A stretch of DNA of 64,000 nt, from NCBI GenBank assembly GCA_030695205.1, contig JAUYTN010000021.1, forward strand, positions 62,001 to 126,000, given 5' to 3'. The notes below the pieces were generated by a model that saw only the letters and a program-made list of their open reading frames with translations, ran no database searches and was not told where the DNA came from. A program made the translations under genes and the position numbers. The number at the start of each line of letters is the position of its first letter. Within the stretch, counting starts at the first letter, position 1. The stretch is from Burkholderiaceae bacterium (lineage in GTDB: Bacteria; Pseudomonadota; Gammaproteobacteria; Burkholderiales; Burkholderiaceae_C). Below, piece by piece: positions 19,161-27,022 of the stretch.

Positions 19161-21544
19161 ACGCTTTTTTTCGTCTGATGCGGGCGACGATGGCTACCGC
19201 AATTCTTGGGCTGGTGGCTGGCCAGTGGGTGCACGCCCAGCCGGGTGCGGCTGATGGCTCGTCGCCGGGGTTGTTTCTCGTCGCTTCGACCGCAGTCAAC
19301 GTGCCACGCCCAATGCCTGCTGGCTCCCGTGAGCGGCAGTCAGCGCCCGAGCGGACTTCGAGCGCTCCAGCGGGCGTGGGCCCCGGGTGGTTGTCGGCGA
19401 CCAAAGGGTACCAGTACTACGACCAAGGTCGGTTTGCCGCGGCGGCAGATGCGGCGCAAACCGCCGTGGATGCGGAACCCCAGACAAAGCACTACCGCCA
19501 TCTGCTCATCAATGCGCTCAATGCAGCAGGGCGGGCCGACGACACGCTGGCTGCCGTGCAAGAGGCAACGCGCTTGTTCGGCGCGGACGAACACTGGTTG
19601 GCCATAGAGAGTGTGTTGCTATCCCACAAGGCTGCAGCGAAGGCCACCGAGGTTTACCGTGCATTGGAGCGAAGCGATTTGGAGCAGGCGACGACACTTG
19701 CTGCGCAAGCCGTTCAACTGGCACCCGATTCGCTGGAGTATCAGATGCTCCTGATTGATTTGCTGGTTCGCCAAGGTTTGTGGACGCAGGCAGACGCTGC
19801 TGTGACGGCAGCGCTGGATACCGATCCACATGCGGTGACCACGTGGTTGTGGCGGGCCGTCATCCGCCACGCGAGGGGTGAGTACGCCCTGGCCGTGTCC
19901 GATTTCGAGCACGCCATGTCCATGCCCGAGCTGGATGACGTTCAACACCGTTGGTTGCGGTTGCTCGCCATCGATTCGGCCTTGAAGGAGCGCGACCTTG
20001 CCCGAGCCACAGGGTGGTTGTCTCACCAGGTGCTGGACACGGGAAAAGATGCAGAGTGGCGAGCAGCGCTTGATCGCCGCCGTGAGGCCTTGCGCAACCT
20101 GGGTGTATTGACCCGCCCGGCAATTGGTTTGGGCACGTGGGATGCGGCCGACCTGCTCATGCCAGTTTTCCGGTGTCGCCTCACACCCTACGGCCGGGCG
20201 TGCCTGGTGGTTCCGGGTATTGCGCCGGCGGACAAGGGATTCGATGCCGCCAAAGCGGCTTACCAGTGGATGGCCCAGGGCCGGTGGGAAGAGGCCGAGG
20301 CCGAGGCTCGCCGTGCGGTTGATCTGGCACCCCGCAACCCGACGTACCGACAGCTGTTGTTTGACGCATTGGTCAGCGGAGGGCGTCGTTCGCATGCCCT
20401 CAGCGTCGCTGATCAGATGGTCGCTGACATGCCCTGGGACCTAGCCTGGCGGCTGCGGCGCTTGCGTTTGTGGGCGGATTCGGGTCGGGTAGGGGAGGCT
20501 CAAGCGGAACTGCGACAGTTGCTGGTGGAGGGTGGGTCGGAAAGAGCGGCCGACCCTGAACTCGCCTATCTGGCCATCAGGCTGGGGGATGACGAAAGCG
20601 CACAGCTTGAGTTTGAGAAGCTGGCCTCGGCAGGCGCCCTCAAGGGTTCTGCATGGGGCGATGCTGGGTTTTCTGCCTTGCGATTGAGGCTTGACCGCCA
20701 AGCGCTGACCTTCTTCCGCCATGGCATCGACAGCCTGTCCGATTCCGCTCGCCAAGAGCCCCCTCCCCAGGGGACGGAGGAGTCGATACACATGCTTCGC
20801 CGCGCTACCGCAGAGGTGTCACGCGTCTGGGGCTTGACGCTGAGCCTGACCATGAGCAGAGAGCAACCCTTGCCCGCAGAGGCTGGGTTGGGTGGAGGCG
20901 TGCCCACACGCAGTACGGTTTCGGGATTCGAGGCGTATTGGCGGCCTTTCGGCTACCGCAACGGAGAAGTATTGGAGGCTTTTTTCAGGGGGTACGCGAC
21001 CCTGCAAAGCAGCCAGGCTGGACCCATCGGGTGGAAGCATGGGGTTGGTTCTGTTGGCTTGCGTTGGCAACCGGTGTCCGGTAGCCCCGTCACATTGGCG
21101 GCGTGGCGGCAATTGCCTTTTGGGGTGTTGGGCGAGGCTGATTGGGTGGTTCAGGCTTCCTACTTCAAGGGTTGGGGTACCGACGTACGGGATGTGCGGC
21201 CTGCTTGGTGGACGGGCCAAGTGACAGGCGAATGGAGCAGATCTGTGACCCATGAGCACACGTACGCAGCCATTGAAGGGCGAATTGGGCATATCTGGAA
21301 ACTCGGGCACGCCGAAACGGCTTGGGCCTGGCAGCCGTTTGCGAGCGTGAGGGCAGAGCGCAACAGCCAGGCGCTGGCCAAATCGACCCAGGGCCTTGAC
21401 ATCGGACTCAGCTTGAAGCGGGCATTCCGTGAAGATGCCTACACTGCACCCAGATCGACCTTTGAGTTGGCATGGCATCACCGTCTGCAGCAGTGGGGCG
21501 GTGGACGCCCGGGCGGGGTCATCAAACTCATCACAACCTATTAA
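19157..21544 (+). CDS. nfrA: NfrA-like outer-membrane export protein (TPR plus N4 adsorption A C-terminal domain)
   Basis: A 795-residue exported protein whose start overlaps the nfrB stop (ATGA). It has a signal peptide (cleavage near GQWVHAQPG), then tandem TPR-like helical repeats in two blocks (about 80-270 and 365-500; for example TKGYQYYDQGRFAAAADAAQ and AAYQWMAQGRWEEAEAEARR). The C-terminal domain of about 250 residues is rich in amphipathic beta strands and matches the NfrA C-terminal domain. It ends in ...GVIKLITTY, with the terminal aromatic residue common in outer-membrane barrels. It would carry the NfrB polysaccharide through the outer membrane and may be a phage receptor. It is shorter than E. 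coli NfrA (about 990 residues). Confidence 0.85.
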   Translation: MNAFFRLMRATMATAILGLVAGQWVHAQPGAADGSSPGLFLVASTAVNVPRPMPAGSRERQSAPERTSSAPAGVGPGWLSATKGYQYYDQGRFAAAADAAQTAVDAEPQTKHYRHLLINALNAAGRADDTLAAVQEATRLFGADEHWLAIESVLLSHKAAAKATEVYRALERSDLEQATTLAAQAVQLAPDSLEYQMLLIDLLVRQGLWTQADAAVTAALDTDPHAVTTWLWRAVIRHARGEYALAVSDFEHAMSMPELDDVQHRWLRLLAIDSALKERDLARATGWLSHQVLDTGKDAEWRAALDRRREALRNLGVLTRPAIGLGTWDAADLLMPVFRCRLTPYGRACLVVPGIAPADKGFDAAKAAYQWMAQGRWEEAEAEARRAVDLAPRNPTYRQLLFDALVSGGRRSHALSVADQMVADMPWDLAWRLRRLRLWADSGRVGEAQAELRQLLVEGGSERAADPELAYLAIRLGDDESAQLEFEKLASAGALKGSAWGDAGFSALRLRLDRQALTFFRHGIDSLSDSARQEPPPQGTEESIHMLRRATAEVSRVWGLTLSLTMSREQPLPAEAGLGGGVPTRSTVSGFEAYWRPFGYRNGEVLEAFFRGYATLQSSQAGPIGWKHGVGSVGLRWQPVSGSPVTLAAWRQLPFGVLGEADWVVQASYFKGWGTDVRDVRPAWWTGQVTGEWSRSVTHEHTYAAIEGRIGHIWKLGHAETAWAWQPFASVRAERNSQALAKSTQGLDIGLSLKRAFREDAYTAPRSTFELAWHHRLQQWGGGRPGGVIKLITTY

Positions 21545-21561
21545 CCTCAGGAGGAATCAGC

Positions 21562-22263
21562 ATGAATCTATCCCGATCAACTGTCCGTCAATGGGTCAGT
21601 GCATCCTTTGTTGCTGTACTTTTGGGTGGTGCGGCTCATGCCCAACAGCAGCCCCAGCCCCAAGGCGGTCTGGCGGGCTTGTATGCCGAGCAGCCGCCAG
21701 CCGGTTCTGCATTCGTGCGTGTGCTCAACACAGGTGCCGTTGTTCAGCTGACCTGGGCGGGCGGTGAGGCCGTGGACGTGCCACTGGCGGGCAATTTGGC
21801 CACGTCCTACCGTGTGGTCAACCCAGCGCATCCGCCGACTGTGTTGGTCAATGGCAAAGAGGTCAAGCCTGCGCAATTGCCCACCCCGGGCAGTTACATG
21901 ACATGGGAGTTGAGGCCCGCTGGTGACGGCATGAATGTCACCTTGGACGAGCTCGCGCCAGCCAACGCGCTGAAAGTTGCCCTGCGCCTGACCAACGTGA
22001 TTCCCGACTGCTCCCTGACCCTGAAGACGGCAGAGGGTGTGGTTGTATTCAGTGGGGTACTGGCCTTGCAAAGCAAGGCCAGAAACATCAACCCTGTCAG
22101 GGCGACATTGGTGGCGCACTGTGGCCCAGCGGTGTCTGCCCCGCTTTCGCTGCCAACCCTGCGCGCCGGAGATCGTTTCAGTGTGTTTGCGCATGGCAGC
22201 GCACAAGCTCCTCGGTTGTCGGGTCAGATGGACACGACCGAGGTTTACTCCGGCAAGCCTTGA
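21562..22263 (+). CDS. AlgF-like periplasmic protein, polysaccharide O-acetylation
   Basis: A 233-residue exported protein with a signal peptide (WVSASFVAVLLGGAAHAQ) and a strong AGGAGG ribosome site before ATG 21562. The mature part starts with GGLAGLYAEQPPAGSAFVRVLN and resembles AlgF, the periplasmic protein needed for O-acetylation of alginate, in both length and the opening LYxxxPPxGSAFVRV pattern. It is the fourth gene of the operon, 17 bp after nfrA, so the Nfr-type polysaccharide is probably acetylated. Two Cys residues in the second half (IPDCSLTL, VAHCGP) could form a disulfide. Its 3' end overlaps the convergent gene by 19 bases. Confidence 0.72.
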   Translation: MNLSRSTVRQWVSASFVAVLLGGAAHAQQQPQPQGGLAGLYAEQPPAGSAFVRVLNTGAVVQLTWAGGEAVDVPLAGNLATSYRVVNPAHPPTVLVNGKEVKPAQLPTPGSYMTWELRPAGDGMNVTLDELAPANALKVALRLTNVIPDCSLTLKTAEGVVVFSGVLALQSKARNINPVRATLVAHCGPAVSAPLSLPTLRAGDRFSVFAHGSAQAPRLSGQMDTTEVYSGKP

Positions 22264-23150
22264 TGATCAACGCTTGGCGGCACCTCTGTTGACAGAAGTG
22301 CCGATACGGTGGCCGGTGTCACATAGGTCGGCCCTTCGAAGACGTACACCACCTGCCCGGAATAGGCCGTCAGTTGGGCGCCCAGTTCAGCCGGAGTTGC
22401 TGCGCGAAACCCGCCTTCTTTGGCAGGACGGAATGCCTCAGCAATCAACCGAACGCGCTTTTCCCCAAAGTGGGCTGTCAGGGCCTTTGCGTAGCGTTGC
22501 GCGGTGTGAGCGTCACGCGCGTGAACCCCCACACCATCTTGAAAAAACAAACCCGCATCGCCAGGCAGCCAACGCTCAATGTGGCGAATCAGGGCGACGG
22601 GGCCAACGTTGGCGCTGTCATAGACGCTGATCCACAGCGGACGAGGCAGGTTGGCCAGCTCGTCGATGAGTTCTGTGGGGACATCCCAGGTGGGGTCAAA
22701 TTCAACGGGAAAATACCATCCGACCACATTGACGCCGCTGGGGGCTTTTGCCTGGTTACGGGCGTTTTGAGCCAGTTGCGCCGCTCGCGAGCGGGCAGTG
22801 GCCTCCTGAAAGTAACCCTGCAAACCCATGATGACCTCTTGCGCCCAAGGCTCTTTGCCGATGCGCTCCCAGTCTGGCAGGGTGGGGGCGTCCACTGAGG
22901 GGGGTGTGGGCGCATCGCCGCTGTGGTGTTGCGGGGATGGGAGAAATGTCCTTCCGTCAACCGTCGACCATTGCACCAGCAACGTGGTAACACCCAGTGC
23001 GTGCCAATTGCCATTCGGGCGCAAATTGTCGTTGTGCGGCTGCCACACAATGCCATCGATCGTCGGTGTTTGGGCGGACAGTGGCAGCCATGGGTGGACG
23101 ATGCAGGCCACGAGCAATTGCCCGTAGATGGTTTTCCAGCGTGTGGACAT
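22245..23150 (-). CDS. DUF4434-like exported protein, predicted glycoside hydrolase
   Basis: A protein of about 301 residues with a hydrophobic leader (IYGQLLVACIVHPWLPLSAQ). The body starts IDGIVWQPHNDNLRPNGNWHALGVTTLLVQWSTVDG, which fits the DUF4434 family of TIM-barrel proteins related to glycoside hydrolases. Acidic residues that could act in catalysis appear in GWYFPVEFDPTWD and on later strands (WISVYDSAN, RLIAEAFRP). I use ATG 23150; the frame reaches a TTG at 23174. It lies just after the AlgJ/AlgX-like gene on the same strand and converges on the nfr operon. Polysaccharide operons often carry a periplasmic glycosidase that trims or clears product, so that role is inferred. The family call is moderate. 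Confidence 0.55.
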   Translation of the reverse strand: MSTRWKTIYGQLLVACIVHPWLPLSAQTPTIDGIVWQPHNDNLRPNGNWHALGVTTLLVQWSTVDGRTFLPSPQHHSGDAPTPPSVDAPTLPDWERIGKEPWAQEVIMGLQGYFQEATARSRAAQLAQNARNQAKAPSGVNVVGWYFPVEFDPTWDVPTELIDELANLPRPLWISVYDSANVGPVALIRHIERWLPGDAGLFFQDGVGVHARDAHTAQRYAKALTAHFGEKRVRLIAEAFRPAKEGGFRAATPAELGAQLTAYSGQVVYVFEGPTYVTPATVSALLSTEVPPSVDHQGLPE

Positions 23151-23195
23151 GGCGAAATCAGAGGGGTGTCGCAACGGGCTTGGCGGGCACGCGGG

Positions 23196-24245
23196 TCAGG
23201 CGTTAAGTGCTGTTTTCAACTGTGACAGCCACTCTTCGGGTGGCATCAATCCGGCCCTGTCAAACAGGCCGTCGGTGTCGGGTCCTACGTGCAACTGGGC
23301 TTCGTTCATTTGCCACACCAGCACCCGAGGTTTGGCCAACCCTTGCAGCTGGGTCTTGGCGTGTCTGAGGGCAATGGCCCAATGACCAATCGTTCCCGGA
23401 TTCCAAGTGAGCGATGTGGTGGCTTGCAATTGATGGGCCAACCGCTGGGAGAACCCCCAGTAAGGCTGGACAAAGCTGTTGCCCATCACGTGAACGGGAG
23501 ACGCATCCTCATCCAGCAGGTTGCCCTCGGAATTCGCATCAAGGCGGACGCGGAACAGGTCTTTACCCAGTTTCACCCGCGCAATCGGGCTTAGGTAGCG
23601 CGCAGCCAAGTCACCGTAGTGCCGCTCGTTGACCCATTCTCCCAAGGGCGGGACAGTGCCGGGGGAGCGCGCAATGGCGGTGTGGCCGGAAATTACCGTG
23701 GCGGTGGCGTCTGCAGTCGCCTCTGATGCCGGGCTGGTCCAGTGGTAGTCCGTCCGGTAGTACGCGGATTCCCCCCGGTTTTCCAGCTCACGCAATACCG
23801 ACAACACATCTACCGACAACAGGCCGTTTCGCTGCAATGCCCGCTGAATAAGGCCATACCGATCCCTTACGGTCGCAGAAATAGGGCGCTCGTCTGGAAG
23901 GTACTTCTCCTGCACCAGTGCCTTGATGGGGACCACCACGAAAACCAACCGGGTGCCCACCGACTGAAACAGCGTCTGGGCCCGTTCAAAGAGCTGGATG
24001 CTGGTTTGAATGCCTCGGGTATCCACGGTTGTCAGGTTCTCCCAAACCGGGAACAACCAGCCGTTGCGGCCCTGAAAAACCGGAGCATCAGCGGATTGCG
24101 CTGACGAGGCTGTGCTGAAAGCGCCACTGGTGATCGCAGCCCCCGCAGTGGCGAGGTGCTTTGCGGTGGTCGCCAGGTTCCCCATGGGACGAGAGGCGAG
24201 CAACGCAGCAGAGCCGCAAAGCATGGTTCGGCGTTGAATGTGCAT
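23196..24245 (-). CDS. AlgJ/AlgX-like SGNH acetyltransferase domain protein
   Basis: A 349-residue exported protein similar to AlgJ and AlgX, which place acetyl groups on polysaccharide in the periplasm. The order is typical: FQGRNGWLFPVWEN at the start of the domain, YYRTDYHWTSPAS carrying the D-x-H-W pair, and VMGNSFVQPYWG where the family normally has GDSF with the nucleophile Ser. Here the Asp before the Ser is Asn, but the Ser is kept. The leader holds an Arg pair (MHIQRRTMLCGSAALLAS), so Tat export is possible. It precedes the DUF4434-like gene (45 bp gap) and faces the nfr/AlgF-like operon. Together with the AlgF-like protein this suggests O-acetylation of the NfrB product. No MBOAT protein (AlgI) is in the window. 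Confidence 0.75.
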   Translation of the reverse strand: MHIQRRTMLCGSAALLASRPMGNLATTAKHLATAGAAITSGAFSTASSAQSADAPVFQGRNGWLFPVWENLTTVDTRGIQTSIQLFERAQTLFQSVGTRLVFVVVPIKALVQEKYLPDERPISATVRDRYGLIQRALQRNGLLSVDVLSVLRELENRGESAYYRTDYHWTSPASEATADATATVISGHTAIARSPGTVPPLGEWVNERHYGDLAARYLSPIARVKLGKDLFRVRLDANSEGNLLDEDASPVHVMGNSFVQPYWGFSQRLAHQLQATTSLTWNPGTIGHWAIALRHAKTQLQGLAKPRVLVWQMNEAQLHVGPDTDGLFDRAGLMPPEEWLSQLKTALNA

Positions 24246-24402
24246 GGGTTGTTGGCAAAAGAGACCGACGTTTCATGATATACGCTGTGGCTGGTTCACG
24301 ACTTTCGCGAGCTGACTAACCGCCTGTTGGACAACCCCATCGTGCCCCCTGCCTTTGGCCTGGATGCAACAGGCATTGGCCGTCTCCGCATAATGGTCAC
24401 GC

Positions 24403-25341
24403 ATGGACAAACTCAAAGCCATTGAAACCTTTGTGGCCGTGGCCCAGCGCGGCAGCCTGACGGCGGCGGCCAAGGCCGAAGGGGTGGCCCCGGCCATCAT
24501 CGGTCGTCGGCTGGATGGGCTGGAGGAACACCTTGGCGTCAAGCTCATGGTGCGAACCACCCGCCGCATCACACTTACCCATGAGGGCAGCGCGTTCCTC
24601 GAAGACTGCCAGCGCTTGCTGGTGGAGTTGTCCAACGCCGAGGCCAGTGTGAGTGCGGGCGGCGTCAAGGCCAGCGGGCATTTGCGCGTCACCGCACCGG
24701 CGGGTTTTGGGCGGCGGCATGTGGCCCCGCTGGTGCCGCACTTTCGCGAGTTGCACCCCGAGGTGACCATTTCACTCAACCTGTCGGACCGGGTGGTGGA
24801 TATCGCTGGCGAGGGCTATGACTGTGCGGTCCGTGTGGGCGACTTGCCCGACTCATCGCTGGTGAGTGTCCGGCTGGCCGACAACCGCCGCCTGTGCGTC
24901 GCCACCCCACGCTACCTGCAGCAGCGCGGAACGCCGCGCCACCCGAGCGAGCTGGTCAAGTTCGATTGCCTCACCTTGTCCAGCGATGCGTCTCAGACGC
25001 GGGGTTGGGCATTTCAGATTCCGCTGGACCCACCCGAGCCTGGCACCCGGGAGCTGATCCATTTGCGCCCGGGCGGGCCGCTGGACTGCTCGGATGGCCA
25101 GGTGCTGCGCGAGTGGTGCCTGGCGGGATACGGCATTGCGTGGCGCAGCACCTGGGAGGTGGAGGCCGACATTGCAGCCGGGCGGCTGGTGCCCGTTCTG
25201 GAGGATTTCGCCGCCCCGCCCAACGGCATTTACGCGGTGTTTCCGCAGCGCAAACACCTGGCGCTGCGGGTCCGGCTGTGGGTGGACTTTTTGAAGCAGC
25301 GCTACAGCCAGCCCCAGTTTTGGGGGGCGGGGGCGCTGTGA
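24403..25341 (+). CDS. LysR family transcriptional regulator (CrgA-like subgroup)
   Basis: A 312-residue regulator starting at ATG 24403. The N-terminal HTH reads MDKLKAIETFVAVAQRGSLTAAAKAEGVAPAIIGRRLDGLE, and the effector domain begins at GHLRVTAPAGFGRRHVAPLVPHF. The ending EDFAAPPNGIYAVFPQRKHLALRVRLWVDFL is typical of the large CrgA/AaeR-like subgroup. Its target is not obvious: LysR regulators usually act on the divergent neighbour, which here is the AlgJ/AlgX-like gene 157 bp away, so control of the acetylation genes is possible. It converges with the HNH nuclease gene with 14 bp between stops. Confidence 0.9.
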   Translation: MDKLKAIETFVAVAQRGSLTAAAKAEGVAPAIIGRRLDGLEEHLGVKLMVRTTRRITLTHEGSAFLEDCQRLLVELSNAEASVSAGGVKASGHLRVTAPAGFGRRHVAPLVPHFRELHPEVTISLNLSDRVVDIAGEGYDCAVRVGDLPDSSLVSVRLADNRRLCVATPRYLQQRGTPRHPSELVKFDCLTLSSDASQTRGWAFQIPLDPPEPGTRELIHLRPGGPLDCSDGQVLREWCLAGYGIAWRSTWEVEADIAAGRLVPVLEDFAAPPNGIYAVFPQRKHLALRVRLWVDFLKQRYSQPQFWGAGAL

Positions 25342-25355
25342 TTTGACTGTTGGCG

Positions 25356-25925
25356 TCAGGCCTTGAATTTGGCTTGGAGCCAAGTCAGCACTGCGCGTTG
25401 GTCTGAAACAGTTGCCCTGCGAATCTGAACCAACAGTTTTTGCAAATCCGGACGGGTCGGGGTGATGTTGGATGCACCTTCATTACAGACGGAGCAAATT
25501 GCCTTCAAATTTGAAGGGTCGTCGCTGCCGCCCATGCTTTTGTCAACCACGTGGCCGATATGCAAGCGGGTTTTCCGGGAAGGGTCGTACGGATGGGCTT
25601 CCCCAGCCACCGCGCCGCACATCTGGCATGTGAAGCCGTTCCGATCCAAGACAAATGCCCGTGTTTCCTTTGAAATTTCTCTGGCAAATGCGGGTTGTGG
25701 TTTGGCTGTCTCCAGCAGGTACTGCCCAGGCTTCAAGTCTGCACGGTCGTTGTGGGTCAGGATCAGGTATCCCTCCTCCGTGCGCAGTTCTCGGATGCGC
25801 CTGGCCCACTCGCTGATGTTCCCCGCAACCAAACGAAGTTGCTCTGAATCTTGAACTTCTCCGATGTGGGCAAGAAAGTGCGCACGCAGCGCCGACCGAG
25901 CCCCTTTTGTTCCATCTTTTTTCAT
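25356..25925 (-). CDS. HNH endonuclease, probable type II restriction enzyme
   Basis: A 189-residue protein whose C-terminal half carries a zinc-binding HNH nuclease fold: CQMC (Cys100, Cys103), then His122-x-x-His125 in RLHIGHVVDK, Asn139 in DDPSNLKAIC, and a second pair, Cys144 and Cys147. The N-terminal half is probably for recognition or dimer formation; I do not recognise it. It starts with ATG 25925, overlapping the methyltransferase stop by one base (TGATG). Such tight coupling to a C5-cytosine methyltransferase marks it as the nuclease of a restriction-modification pair. The recognition site cannot be read from the sequence. Confidence 0.8.
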   Translation of the reverse strand: MKKDGTKGARSALRAHFLAHIGEVQDSEQLRLVAGNISEWARRIRELRTEEGYLILTHNDRADLKPGQYLLETAKPQPAFAREISKETRAFVLDRNGFTCQMCGAVAGEAHPYDPSRKTRLHIGHVVDKSMGGSDDPSNLKAICSVCNEGASNITPTRPDLQKLLVQIRRATVSDQRAVLTWLQAKFKA

Positions 25926-26884
25926 CACGCCACTTTCAGGAGCAAGCGGGTAGCGGCCGCCGCTTCAATGGCCTTTGCGATCTGGGTGCTGACCGCCTGG
26001 GCCACCGGAGGGGGAAAGGCATTGCCCACTTGGCGGTAACTAGGGGTTTTTTTGCCTGCAAACTTCCATTCGTCAGGGAAGCCTTGAATGCGGGCGCACA
26101 TGCGAACTGTCAAGCGCGGCATTCCAACGAAGTCCGGGGGGGGAGGGGCATCGGCTAGGCCTCTCCCATCCACACCCAAAGCTGCCCAGGCTAGACGTGA
26201 ACGGGTGGGGCCCAGGTCAGGTCCGCCATGTTTTTTGCTGCCACCTACCAGGGTGGGCGCGATATCGTTGGCGCGTTCTTTCCAGGCGTGTGCACCACGC
26301 CAACCCTGCGCGGCCATCAGGTCATTGAGCAATTCACCCACCGTGGGGGGCAGGTGCATCGAGGGAGCTGGCCAACGAAAATGGGCTGCTACGTCTGGTT
26401 TCAGTGCCACGAAGACCACGCGAGGACGCAACTGGCACACGCCAAAATCGGCGGCGTTGAACAAATGCCAGTCGGTCCAGTAGCCCAGGGCCTGAAGCTG
26501 TCGAGCGATTTTCTGGCGGTAGTCAACAAACACGGCGTCAAGTAAACCCCTGACGTTTTCGAGCATGACAGCCTGAGGGCGGGTTTCCTCCACCACGCGA
26601 ATCGCTTGAGGGAACAGATCGCGTTCGTCGTCGGCCCCCATTTGCTTGCCAGCCTTGGAAAAAGGCGGACAGGGTACCCCCCCCGCTACCAAATCGACAC
26701 CCTGAAATCCGCGTGCATCGAACTGCAATAAATCCCCTTCGATGATGTTCCAGTCCGGACGATTCATTCGAAGGGTGGCGCAGGCGTGACCGTCAATTTC
26801 GATCAGCGATCTGTGTTCAAAGCCAGACCGCTCAAGCCCTAAAGCTTGCCCACCCGCACCAGCGCAGAGTTCCAATGAATCCAT
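25925..26884 (-). CDS. DNA (cytosine-5-)-methyltransferase of a restriction-modification pair
   Basis: A 319-residue C5-cytosine methyltransferase. Motif I (LELCAGAGGQALGLE) binds S-adenosylmethionine, motif IV has the catalytic Cys72 in PCPPFSKAGKQ, motif VI is MLENVRG (Glu109), and motifs IX-X are at the end (RMCARIQGFPDEWKF, YRQVGNAFPPPVAQAV). The region between motifs VIII and IX (about 190-250) would set target specificity. It is the first gene of a two-gene unit with the HNH nuclease. A LexA-like box sits 8 bp before its start. Base composition looks less GC-rich than in flanking genes, as is common for mobile restriction-modification units. Confidence 0.93.
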   Translation of the reverse strand: MDSLELCAGAGGQALGLERSGFEHRSLIEIDGHACATLRMNRPDWNIIEGDLLQFDARGFQGVDLVAGGVPCPPFSKAGKQMGADDERDLFPQAIRVVEETRPQAVMLENVRGLLDAVFVDYRQKIARQLQALGYWTDWHLFNAADFGVCQLRPRVVFVALKPDVAAHFRWPAPSMHLPPTVGELLNDLMAAQGWRGAHAWKERANDIAPTLVGGSKKHGGPDLGPTRSRLAWAALGVDGRGLADAPPPPDFVGMPRLTVRMCARIQGFPDEWKFAGKKTPSYRQVGNAFPPPVAQAVSTQIAKAIEAAAATRLLLKVA

Positions 26885-26892
26885 GTCTATAC

Positions 26893-26908
26893 CTGTTTGT
26901 TTGTACAG
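26893..26908. promoter_or_regulatory. LexA (SOS)-box-like site before the methyltransferase gene
   Basis: CTGT-N8-ACAG with inner bases TTGTTTGT, matching the LexA consensus pattern of gamma- and betaproteobacteria. It lies 8 bp before the start codon, where a repressor would block expression. A match to eight fixed bases is expected about once by chance in 64 kb, so only its position makes it notable. Confidence 0.35.
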
Positions 26909-27022
26909 TCCATTCTAGGTCGTATCGGCCTCCGGCACGGTAGGAGATGCCAAAAAATCATGCCAACGAGGTTGTGTTCCCGTGCAAGATTTCGTTGAGT
27001 TCGTCTCAGCGCCACGGGCTCG

